In this document: positions 7,828 to 14,607 of the stretch, piece by piece
Position numbering within the stretch: the stretch's first letter is position 1
How the letters are laid out: each line of letters opens with the position of its first letter
Assembly: GCF_050874005.1 (NCBI RefSeq)
Contig: NZ_JBNMJV010000005.1
Location: forward strand, 42,607-106,606
Source: Huintestinicola sp050874005
Lineage (GTDB): Bacteria; Bacillota; Clostridia; Oscillospirales; Ruminococcaceae
Direction of reading: 5' to 3'
DNA length: 64,000 bases
Notes under the pieces: model-generated
The model's database searches: none
Told to the model about the DNA's origin: nothing
The model's input: the letters and a program-made list of their open reading frames with translations, nothing else
Program-made: the position numbers and the translations under genes

Positions 7828-8540
7828 GCGGACTTATCTTCAAGGAATTTTATCAGAACAGAAAGCTTCTGTGGTTTATATTTTTCCCATTCCTGCTTAT
7901 CCCGGGGATCGTCTCGGAGGCGGCGAGAGGCACTTCCGCAAACAGCATTATGATGTCTGTAATGCTATATGAGGTCATAATAATATTTTACGGATATATG
8001 GTGACCGCAGAAATGATGAAATACGATGAACGCAAAGCCTGGGCGGCATTTATAATCTCCACTCCGCAGGCGGCAAGGGGACAGGTGGCTTCAAAATACG
8101 GTTTTTCCCTTATCGTCCTCGTAGGCTCTGTTTTTGTAAGCTATATCTATGATGTGATAGCCTGTGCCGCAGCAGACCTTGATTTTTCGGCACTGCCCTT
8201 TATATCAAACCTGTTTTTCCTGCTGATACTTATGCTGTCGGTGGAAATACCCTTCAGCATACGCTTCGGCAGCGTTAACGGAAATAAATACCGTGCAATG
8301 ATAGTAATTCTTCTCCTGTTTGCAGGAATGGTCTATCTTCTTTTCGGAGACCTGAGCATATTCGGAGAGCCTGAAAAGCTTATCGACAGCCTGATAAAGC
8401 TCGTAAAGGGCGAAGGAATACCCGATGCCCTGCTTATTATAATGGGCATATTTCCCTATTTCAGCATAGTAATGTTCTGTTTATCCTACAAGCTTTCCTG
8501 CCGACTTTACATAAAGGGCATTGAAAGCTTTGAGAAATAA
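7824..8540 (+). CDS. Second ABC-2 type permease subunit
   Basis: A 238-residue membrane protein starting with the short cytoplasmic helix M-S-G-L-I-F-K-E-F-Y that is typical of ABC-2 permeases, followed by six hydrophobic stretches. It overlaps the first permease by ATGA, so the two are translationally coupled and probably form a heterodimer with the ATPase. The loop T-A-E-M-M-K-Y-D-E-R-K-A-W resembles the coupling region of bacteriocin-immunity-type exporters. The substrate is unknown. Confidence 0.8.
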   Translation: MSGLIFKEFYQNRKLLWFIFFPFLLIPGIVSEAARGTSANSIMMSVMLYEVIIIFYGYMVTAEMMKYDERKAWAAFIISTPQAARGQVASKYGFSLIVLVGSVFVSYIYDVIACAAADLDFSALPFISNLFFLLILMLSVEIPFSIRFGSVNGNKYRAMIVILLLFAGMVYLLFGDLSIFGEPEKLIDSLIKLVKGEGIPDALLIIMGIFPYFSIVMFCLSYKLSCRLYIKGIESFEK

Positions 8541-8549
8541 GGTGAAAAA

Positions 8550-9419
8550 ATGACTTCCGATAAAAAAATAACAGTACTCAGAATAATCATCTTCACCGTC
8601 ATATCCTACGGTATCGTGATAGCAAGCACCGCCGTTTTCGGATATATGGAGGACACCTTAAGCTGGAAGATATTCGGCTTTTTTGGCATAGCCTTTGCCC
8701 CCGCCATTGCAAATTATCTCACAAGACTCATTACAAAGGAAGGCTTTAAGGATAAGCTTTATGCCGCAAATTTCGGCGGCAATATAAAATATTACGTCCT
8801 TGCGGCAGTTCTGCCCGTTGTGGTGTATATTATCGCCGCAAATATCACAGGAATGGTATTCGTTCCGGATTACAGCGTTTCCGAGGTGATAAACGCCGAT
8901 AACATTGCAGGCTTTATCTATGAAACGCTGCGCATCGTTTCCACAAGCGTCCTGATATTCCCTCTGTATTTCGGTGAGGAATACGGCTGGAGAGCTTACC
9001 TGACCCCAAAACTCAAGACTCTTATGCCAAAGCCTGCCGCCCTTATCGTAAGCGGCATTATCTGGGGAATGTGGCACGCTCCCGTGGTATATATGGGACA
9101 CAATTTCGGAACAAACTACAGCCTTTACCCCTACGGCGGATATATGGTAATGTCGGTCTACTGCATATTCGTAGGATGCCTTCTCACGTGGCTCACCGAG
9201 AAAACAGGCTCCATATACCCTGCCTGTATCTGCCACGCCGTAAACAATAACATAGGCACATTTCTGCTGTCTGTATTCCTTTCGGCAGGAATGACCGATG
9301 AGATATATTCGGCAAAGCAGTTTGAGATAGTGACCCTGCATCTTCTGCCTATGGCAGTTGTCTGCATACCCTTTATGATACTTCTTCTCAGAAAAAATAA
9401 TCAAACCGAAAGAGCCTGA
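8550..9419 (+). CDS. CPBP-family intramembrane metalloprotease (Abi/CAAX type)
   Basis: A 289-residue polytopic membrane protein of the CPBP family. The catalytic motifs are visible: G-E-E-Y-G-W-R (EExxxR), then W-G-M-W-H-A-P (FxxxH position) and a late H-A-V-N-N-N. Family members cleave prenylated or membrane substrates, and in Firmicutes many act in bacteriocin self-immunity or maturation. It is the last gene of the GntR-ABC operon, 9 bp after the second permease, and a terminator follows. Its place with a peptide-type exporter suggests protection from an antimicrobial peptide, which is inference. Confidence 0.88.
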   Translation: MTSDKKITVLRIIIFTVISYGIVIASTAVFGYMEDTLSWKIFGFFGIAFAPAIANYLTRLITKEGFKDKLYAANFGGNIKYYVLAAVLPVVVYIIAANITGMVFVPDYSVSEVINADNIAGFIYETLRIVSTSVLIFPLYFGEEYGWRAYLTPKLKTLMPKPAALIVSGIIWGMWHAPVVYMGHNFGTNYSLYPYGGYMVMSVYCIFVGCLLTWLTEKTGSIYPACICHAVNNNIGTFLLSVFLSAGMTDEIYSAKQFEIVTLHLLPMAVVCIPFMILLLRKNNQTERA

Positions 9420-9424
9420 AAAAG

Positions 9425-9461
9425 ACCGCCGCCCGTAAGGATATTCCTCACGGGCGGCGGT
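9425..9461. terminator. Bidirectional intrinsic terminator
   Basis: A 12-bp GC-rich perfect stem (9425-9436 with 9450-9461). On the minus strand it is followed by C-T5, so it ends the 329-residue protein gene well; on the plus strand it follows the CPBP gene. Confidence 0.85.
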
Positions 9462-9476
9462 TCTGTATAAGTAATA

Positions 9477-10466
9477 TTAAAGGAGCAAAAGCTGATTTTC
9501 CTTTGCAATGCGCTTGATACGGTAAATTTTGCGCTTCTTGTCCTTTTTGAATCTGTTTCTGTCCTCCTCAAAAGCAGTTCCGCCCAGCGAGATCGAAGCA
9601 TCGGGAGCGGAGCCTTGCGCAGTCATACCTGCGCCGCTTTCAATATTTTCTGCGGAAACGGGGACGACGGGATCCTTGTAGGCAACCAGCGCAAAAACTG
9701 AAAAATGCTCGGTGTTAAAGGAAATAGTGTCCTTTTTTATCTTACCGTCAAGTATAGCGATGGAACCATCGTCCTCCAGACGAATTACCTTCAGATCGTC
9801 TAAATGGTTCTGCATATCCTCGGGTATAGGCAGGGTGATATCTGCGGAATAACCTTCGGAAAGCTGCAGTACATACCTTTCCTCGGTGGTATATACAGAA
9901 ACGTCCACAGGCAGGATATTAAGCTCTTCGGTGGAAATACCGTAGCCGCCGAAAGCGGAAATGACCTCTTCAAGATATCTTGGAGACTCCCTGAAATTTA
10001 CGGTAATATCTTTTTTCAGAGTGCGTATGTTAAGAGTGATATCGTAATCATCCGACTCCTCCGCAAGACCTGCTAAAGTTACTTTCTCGGCAATTTCTTC
10101 GGGGGTAGCGGCAGTTCTGGGTTTAGGGGGGAGCTTTGTCCAGGGCTTGGGAAGCTCTTTTGTCTCCTGCACCTCAGGGGTCTCTGTTTCATCTGCAAAG
10201 ACTACTGCTCCCGAAAAGGGAACGCTCATAAAAGCGAATGCTGCGGAAAGAAACGCCGCTGCGATCCTGCCTCCCAAGGGGCGGAAAGGCGCACAAACAG
10301 CAGCTTTCAGCTTTTCACCGGCTTCGCATATTTTAAGTCTTACAAACTCTGCGGAGTAAATAACGGATACGGCGGCAAGACAGGGATATTTCGCCCAGCT
10401 GTGCCTGCGGGCAAAATCCACCGCAGCTTCAGCACGCATATTCGCTTTTTCCGATGAAATGAGCAT
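9477..10466 (-). CDS. Secreted protein of unknown function sharing export module and C-terminal domain with the fibronectin-III protein at 22.3 kb
   Basis: A 329-residue protein. It begins with about 60 mainly cytoplasmic residues, then F-R-P-L, a hydrophobic segment (about 66-88) and an A-D-E cleavage-like site. A Pro-rich linker follows, then a domain (about 138-272) containing L-P-V-D-V-S-V-Y, L-S-E-G-Y, L-P-I-P-E-D-M and F-S-V-F-A-L-V. The same order of motifs occurs in the 1360-residue protein (I-Y-P-M-D-I-A-I-Y, I-N-E-G-Y, I-P-V-P-D-E-L, F-S-P-Y-A-F-V-V). Both also end in a basic K-x-Y-R-I tail. AAGGAAG precedes the ATG. I recognise no named family. It is probably exported and surface-located. 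Confidence 0.72.
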   Translation of the reverse strand: MLISSEKANMRAEAAVDFARRHSWAKYPCLAAVSVIYSAEFVRLKICEAGEKLKAAVCAPFRPLGGRIAAAFLSAAFAFMSVPFSGAVVFADETETPEVQETKELPKPWTKLPPKPRTAATPEEIAEKVTLAGLAEESDDYDITLNIRTLKKDITVNFRESPRYLEEVISAFGGYGISTEELNILPVDVSVYTTEERYVLQLSEGYSADITLPIPEDMQNHLDDLKVIRLEDDGSIAILDGKIKKDTISFNTEHFSVFALVAYKDPVVPVSAENIESGAGMTAQGSAPDASISLGGTAFEEDRNRFKKDKKRKIYRIKRIAKENQLLLL

Positions 10467-10537
10467 AACTATCTTCCTTCTTGATGATATATACTTATAT
10501 TATACCTTTTCCGACAGCTTTTGTCAAGGATTTTCCG

Positions 10538-10568
10538 CAAAAAAAGAGCGTCGGAAGACCGGCGCTCT
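10538..10568 (-). terminator. Intrinsic terminator of the repeat-protein gene
   Basis: A 10-bp stem with one G-T pair (10545-10554 with 10559-10568) and a 4-nt loop is followed on the minus strand by seven T residues. Confidence 0.88.
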
Positions 10569-10623
10569 CTAATAATTTTATCTTTTCTTTATTTGTCCGT
10601 TTTGTTGTTTTTCTTATGCTTCA

Positions 10624-12654
10624 TCAGCTTACAAGGAGACCTGCAAGACCCTGATTTACCTTAGTCTGATCCCAGTCCTTGGGAACCAGCATATAAACCA
10701 CGCCGCCGTTATACATAGGAGTGAGAATTACATCGTCGGTACTCTTCTTAGCAGGTGATTTTGAGTAGATGGTGTAGTAGTCGAATGTTCCGGTGTCGGC
10801 ATTGATAAGGTCGTTTCTCTTGAGAACATCGTACTTCTCGGGGAGAAGCATATACTTTGTAGCGCCTTCCTTAGCATTGTACCACATCCATACCTTATCG
10901 GAAGCTGCAATGGAAACGGGGTAAGAGGTGGTAATGTTGTAGTAAGCGGAGGAAGATGTACCCAGATCCTTGTTCATATACTCCTTGAACAGATTTTCAT
11001 CATATCCCACGGGAAGGAGCATATATCTTGTGGTCTGCTTGCCGTCAACGAGCTTTGTCCAGGACTGGATAACATCATAGGAAAGCTGCTGCTTGGGCTT
11101 GGTGCTGTAAACTACCCAGTAGTCGTAGGTGCCCTTGAAAGCGGCGATGGCGTCGTTAACTCTTGCCTCGTCATAGTTTGCGGGAGCGAGAACGTAGTAT
11201 GTTTTGGTAACGCCGTTGGCAGTAACGGGGAAGCTTATGATCTTATCGGTAGAAGCCTTTAAAGTGGGAGTTGCTGCGCTTACGGAATAGTAGCCGCCGA
11301 GAGTTGTACCCGAGTCAGCCGCAATGATCTTGTTAAGAGCATCTTCGGAATAGTTCAGGGGAAGAAGGATATATCTTGTTACAGCCTGATAATTTACTGT
11401 AGCTGTCCAGGTCTTGACAATATCAGTTGAGAGGAATTTCTTGCCTTCGGGGGACTTGTTGTAGACCTTCCAGTATTCGATAACGCCCGTGTAATCAGCA
11501 ACAATGGTGTTGTATGTGGGGGTGTCGGGGGAAGCGGGGAGAAGTACGTATCTTGTTACAGCCTTTCCGTCAACAGTAGCGGAGAAAGTGGAAATAGTAT
11601 CGGTTGAAGCGGTCTTTGAAGGCTGAACGTCGTAAACGGTATAGTATTCGTAAACCTTGCTGTCGGCAGCAACTGCGGAATTTGCCTTGGCGATGTCGTA
11701 TCCGTTGGGAACGAGCATATACTTGGTGATCAGCGTCTTGCTGTCGGTCCAGCTGAGAACGCTGTCGCCTGTTGCCTGCTTAGCGGGCTTGGTGGTGGAA
11801 ACTATGTAATATCCCGAGCCGGATACTGTAACGGTTATCTGTCTTTTTACAGCAGTATTGTCCTTGCGTGTGAGGGTAAGAGTAGTAGTGCCTTCTTTGA
11901 GACCTGTGATGCCCAGAGTGCAGTAGCCGTCCTTCCAGGTGCCTTCGGTAAGCTTTGCGATGGTGTTGTCAGCGAATGAGTAATCCACCATATTGTTCTG
12001 GTCGCTGTAGATAACAACGGAAGCCAGAGAGTCGATCTTAGTTGTAACAGCGGACTGGCTTGTAAGAAGCACAGCGTCGTTGCCCTTGACTGTGACCTTG
12101 ATGGTAGTGTAAACATCGGGATACTTTGTCATAGATATCTTGACAGTAGTGGTACCCGAACCCTTTGCGGTGAGCTTGAGACGGATATCATCGTTTTTCC
12201 AGGGCTTTACCCAGGAAGCGGTAACAATGCTCTTGTCGCCGGAGGATGCCTTGATACCGTGGGAACCCTTAGCTCTGACGGTAACGTACTGTACCTCGTC
12301 CTTTTCCATTTCGACTGATTTGGTGCTGAGAGAGAGCTTTCCGCCGACTACCTTGACATTGCAGGTAAGAAGCGTTCCGCCGACATTTGCGGTAATGGTG
12401 GCAGTACCCACGCTCTTTCCGACGACCTTGCCCTTGCTTGAAACGCTTGCGACAGTAGTGTCCGAGGACGACCAGGTTGCGCTGGAGCCGTCGTTTACCT
12501 TTAATGTAACGCCGTAGCCCTTGGTAAGGGTAATGCTCGAGGCATTAAGACCCAGAGCGGAGACTTCCGATGGGAATGTAACGAATGTCAGAGCCATCAG
12601 AAGCGCAAGCAGGATACTGACTGCCGCTTTAAGATGATTTCTTGTTGATGTCAT
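10624..12654 (-). CDS. Secreted Ig-like (BIG2) protein with seven copies of an unrecognised repeat
   Basis: A 676-residue secreted protein. Residues 1-33 are a signal peptide ending near S-A-L. A BIG2 Ig-like domain follows (about 36-102; S-S-D-T-T-V-A-S-V-S-S-K-G-K-V), then two further Ig-like beta domains to about 280. The C-terminal 390 residues hold seven repeats of roughly 55-65 residues, each with Y-Y-x-V-Y, a Pro, D-x-I and then T-R-Y-M-L-L-P-x-x-Y-D (variants TKYMLVP, TRYVLLP, TRYILLP, TYYVLAP, TRYMLLP, TKYMLLP, VYMLVP). No anchor motif is seen at the C-terminus. AAAAGGAGGA precedes the ATG. BIG2 domains are common in surface adhesins; the repeat unit is not one I know. Confidence 0.85.
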   Translation of the reverse strand: MTSTRNHLKAAVSILLALLMALTFVTFPSEVSALGLNASSITLTKGYGVTLKVNDGSSATWSSSDTTVASVSSKGKVVGKSVGTATITANVGGTLLTCNVKVVGGKLSLSTKSVEMEKDEVQYVTVRAKGSHGIKASSGDKSIVTASWVKPWKNDDIRLKLTAKGSGTTTVKISMTKYPDVYTTIKVTVKGNDAVLLTSQSAVTTKIDSLASVVIYSDQNNMVDYSFADNTIAKLTEGTWKDGYCTLGITGLKEGTTTLTLTRKDNTAVKRQITVTVSGSGYYIVSTTKPAKQATGDSVLSWTDSKTLITKYMLVPNGYDIAKANSAVAADSKVYEYYTVYDVQPSKTASTDTISTFSATVDGKAVTRYVLLPASPDTPTYNTIVADYTGVIEYWKVYNKSPEGKKFLSTDIVKTWTATVNYQAVTRYILLPLNYSEDALNKIIAADSGTTLGGYYSVSAATPTLKASTDKIISFPVTANGVTKTYYVLAPANYDEARVNDAIAAFKGTYDYWVVYSTKPKQQLSYDVIQSWTKLVDGKQTTRYMLLPVGYDENLFKEYMNKDLGTSSSAYYNITTSYPVSIAASDKVWMWYNAKEGATKYMLLPEKYDVLKRNDLINADTGTFDYYTIYSKSPAKKSTDDVILTPMYNGGVVYMLVPKDWDQTKVNQGLAGLLVS

Positions 12655-12721
12655 TATAGTTCCTCCTTTTTAAATGTTGATAATATCATTGTAAAAACCG
12701 GAGATGTGCTCCTTACTATAA

Positions 12722-12750
12722 ATTTTAACATTTACAGACTGCAATGTCAA
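12722..12750 (-). promoter_or_regulatory. Sigma-A promoter of the repeat-protein gene
   Basis: Minus strand: TTGACA (12745-12750), 17 bp, TAAAAT (12722-12727). It gives a leader of about 60 nt. Confidence 0.82.
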
Positions 12751-12755
12751 TAAAA

Positions 12756-12768
12756 AATGTGCTATAAT
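12756..12768 (+). promoter_or_regulatory. Extended -10 promoter upstream of the DUF3783 gene
   Basis: Plus-strand ATGTGCTATAAT with the TGn extension (TATAAT at 12763-12768). The -35 hexamer is poor (TGCAAT at 12740-12745). The same TGTGCTATAAT string recurs at several other sites in the window. Confidence 0.55.
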
Positions 12769-12864
12769 ACAGTAACAAACGGGAAACAAATAGTTACACT
12801 TCGGTTACAGCGGTTACGAAGCAGAAAAGCCGTCAGACCGTATTAAAGAAAGGCTGAAAGCTCT

Positions 12865-13275
12865 ATGAGATCAAGGATAATGAACACCCCAAAGGAAAAG
12901 ATACTTATCTACGGCTTTGACGGTGAGAAAGAGGAGAAATTCCGTCAGACCGCAAAGCGAATGAAAACGGAGCTTGCGATCCTGCCTCCCGAAAGCGCAG
13001 GGGAGCAGGTGGGATATATTGCAGGCTTTGAGGGATTTGTGTCAACAGACTGTGAAAAGACCTCCGACAGCAGACAGTGCGTCATATTTTCCTGTATGGA
13101 CGGAAAGAAGCTCAGCCGAACCGTTGACGATATGCGTTCAAACGGACTTGGGGGCATACCTCTCAAGGCTGCAGTCACCGCCGCAAATCAGACAATGACC
13201 CTTACGGAGCTTATGGACGAGCTTGAAAAGGAGCACCGCCTGATGCACAAAGGAGAGAAAGATAAAGATGTATAA
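12865..13275 (+). CDS. DUF3783 domain protein
   Basis: A 136-residue cytoplasmic protein. The C-terminal part (about 90-125) has the DUF3783 pattern G-I-P-L-K-A-A-V-T-A-A-N-Q-T-M-T-L-T-E-L-M-D-E-L, and the N-terminus has K-I-L-I-Y-G-F-D. No catalytic residues are known for this family. It overlaps the PHP-domain gene by 8 bp, so the two are co-translated. An ATG 15 bases further in (12880) is an alternative start. Confidence 0.72.
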   Translation: MRSRIMNTPKEKILIYGFDGEKEEKFRQTAKRMKTELAILPPESAGEQVGYIAGFEGFVSTDCEKTSDSRQCVIFSCMDGKKLSRTVDDMRSNGLGGIPLKAAVTAANQTMTLTELMDELEKEHRLMHKGEKDKDV

Positions 13276-13951
13276 GTACGAGACTCATATGCACACAATG
13301 GAAGCCAGCGCCTGCTCAAATTCACCTGCGGCGGAAATGGCTGAAAAATACAAGTCGGAAGGCTATGACGGCATATTCATAACCGACCATTTCTTCAACG
13401 GAAACAGCGCCGTGCCCCGTGACCTGCCTTGGGAAGAGCGGATAGAGCTTTTTTGCAAAGGCTATGAAAATGCCCTTGCAAGGGGGCGGGAAATAGGTCT
13501 TGATGTATTTTTCGGCTTCGAGTACGGAGACGGCGGCTCAGACTTTCTCATTTACGGACTTGACAAAAACTGGCTCCTTGAGCACGACTATATCCTTGAA
13601 ATGGAGCTTACGAAATTTCTTGAGCTTGCCCGCTCGGACGGAGCTTTTGCGGTGCAGGCACACCCCTTCAGAGACTATCCCTATATCAGAGCCACCAAGC
13701 ATTGCCCCCATTTCGTAGACGCCATAGAGATAATAAATGCCTCTCACCCTCTTGACACTCCCTTTAATTCTCACGCCGCAGAGTTTGCCCGCTGGTATGA
13801 CCTCCCGGTCACCGCAGGCTCTGACGCACATAATACCAACGACAGATGGTACGGCGGAGGAGTGGAGAGCGAGACTCCCTTCAAGTCATATAAGGACTAT
13901 GCAGAAGCCGTAAAAAGCGGCACCCTTAAACTGCTTGACAGAAAAAACTGA
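13268..13951 (+). CDS. PHP-domain metal-dependent phosphoesterase
   Basis: A 227-residue PHP-fold protein. The metal-binding motifs are H-M-H at residues 7-9, D-H (I-T-D-H-F), H in Q-A-H-P-F-R-D-Y and the terminal G-S-D-A-H pair. PHP proteins hydrolyse phosphoesters such as histidinol phosphate or nucleotides with up to three metals. This short stand-alone form resembles TrpH/YciV-type 5'-3' nucleases, but the substrate cannot be read from sequence. It sits between the DUF3783 and C_GCAxxG_C_C genes. Confidence 0.88.
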   Translation: MYKYETHMHTMEASACSNSPAAEMAEKYKSEGYDGIFITDHFFNGNSAVPRDLPWEERIELFCKGYENALARGREIGLDVFFGFEYGDGGSDFLIYGLDKNWLLEHDYILEMELTKFLELARSDGAFAVQAHPFRDYPYIRATKHCPHFVDAIEIINASHPLDTPFNSHAAEFARWYDLPVTAGSDAHNTNDRWYGGGVESETPFKSYKDYAEAVKSGTLKLLDRKN

Positions 13952-13968
13952 TTATGGAGATGAAATAA

Positions 13969-14433
13969 ATGAGCACAAGAGGCGATAAAGCCAAAGCATA
14001 TTTCACACAGGGCTATAACTGCGCCCAGTCCGTCCTTATGACCTTTTCGGACATTACGGGGCTTGACGAAAAGACCTCTGCAATGCTTTCCTCGGGATTC
14101 GGCGGGGGAATGGGACGAATGAGAGAGGTCTGCGGAGCAGTTTCGGGAATGTTTATGGCGGTAAGCATCGTCTGCGGCTATAACGACCCTGCCGACACCG
14201 AGGGCAAAAAGCGCACATATCAAATGATACAGACCCTTGCGGAAAAATTCAAAGCCCAAAACAAAAGCATTATCTGCAAAGAGCTTTTGGGACTTGATAA
14301 ACCCGAGGGGACTCATATCCCCGACAGGCGCACACCCGAATATTACAAAAAGCGCCCCTGCGGCGACCTTGTAAAGGACGCAGCGGAGATACTCGAGGAA
14401 TATTTTGTATCACAGGGCGTAATAAAAGAATGA
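13969..14433 (+). CDS. C_GCAxxG_C_C family redox-type protein
   Basis: A 154-residue protein matching the C_GCAxxG_C_C family by its spaced cysteines: Y-N-C-A-Q-S-V, F-G-G-G-M-G-R-M-R-E-V-C-G-A-V-S-G, I-V-C-G, I-I-C-K and a late R-P-C-G. The family is thought to bind metal or act in redox chemistry, but its role is not settled. It ends a plus-strand run of three genes, with a hairpin terminator after it. A leftward promoter in the following intergenic region could make an antisense RNA to its 3' end. Confidence 0.9.
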   Translation: MSTRGDKAKAYFTQGYNCAQSVLMTFSDITGLDEKTSAMLSSGFGGGMGRMREVCGAVSGMFMAVSIVCGYNDPADTEGKKRTYQMIQTLAEKFKAQNKSIICKELLGLDKPEGTHIPDRRTPEYYKKRPCGDLVKDAAEILEEYFVSQGVIKE

Positions 14434-14438
14434 TAACA

Positions 14439-14478
14439 AACGGGACTGCCGCAGCACCATTGCAGCAGCCCCGTTTTT
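14439..14478 (+). terminator. Intrinsic terminator after the C_GCAxxG_C_C gene
   Basis: ACGGG (14440-14444) pairs with CCCGT at the far end, with further pairing of CTGC and GCAG inside, followed by T6. Confidence 0.82.
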
Positions 14479-14489
14479 TCGGGATAACG

Positions 14490-14607
14490 CTATTATAGCA
14501 CATTTATTCCAATTTGTCAATGTCTTTTAGAACATTTATTCCAAATTCGTATACCTGCACAAATATCCCGACCCATAATTGCTATATTTGGCACAAATGT
14601 ATCAAGC
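14490..14607 (-). repeat. Noncoding repeat, copy A (promoter-bearing)
   Basis: About 115 nt that align, read on the minus strand, with copy B at 47590-47722. Shared blocks are CAATTATG, a GGATnTT segment, TATACGAA and the terminal GGAA-A-AAATGTGCTATAAT. Within the copy, the motif GGAATAAATGTnCTA occurs twice. No coding potential is seen. It lies between two convergent genes. Confidence 0.55.
14492..14520 (-). promoter_or_regulatory. Orphan consensus promoter pointing at the terminator and antisense strand
   Basis: Minus strand: perfect TTGACA (14515-14520), 17-bp spacer, TATAAT (14492-14497) with the TGn extension. No gene lies downstream in this direction; a transcript would run through the 14439-14478 hairpin and become antisense to the C_GCAxxG_C_C gene. 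Confidence 0.75.
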
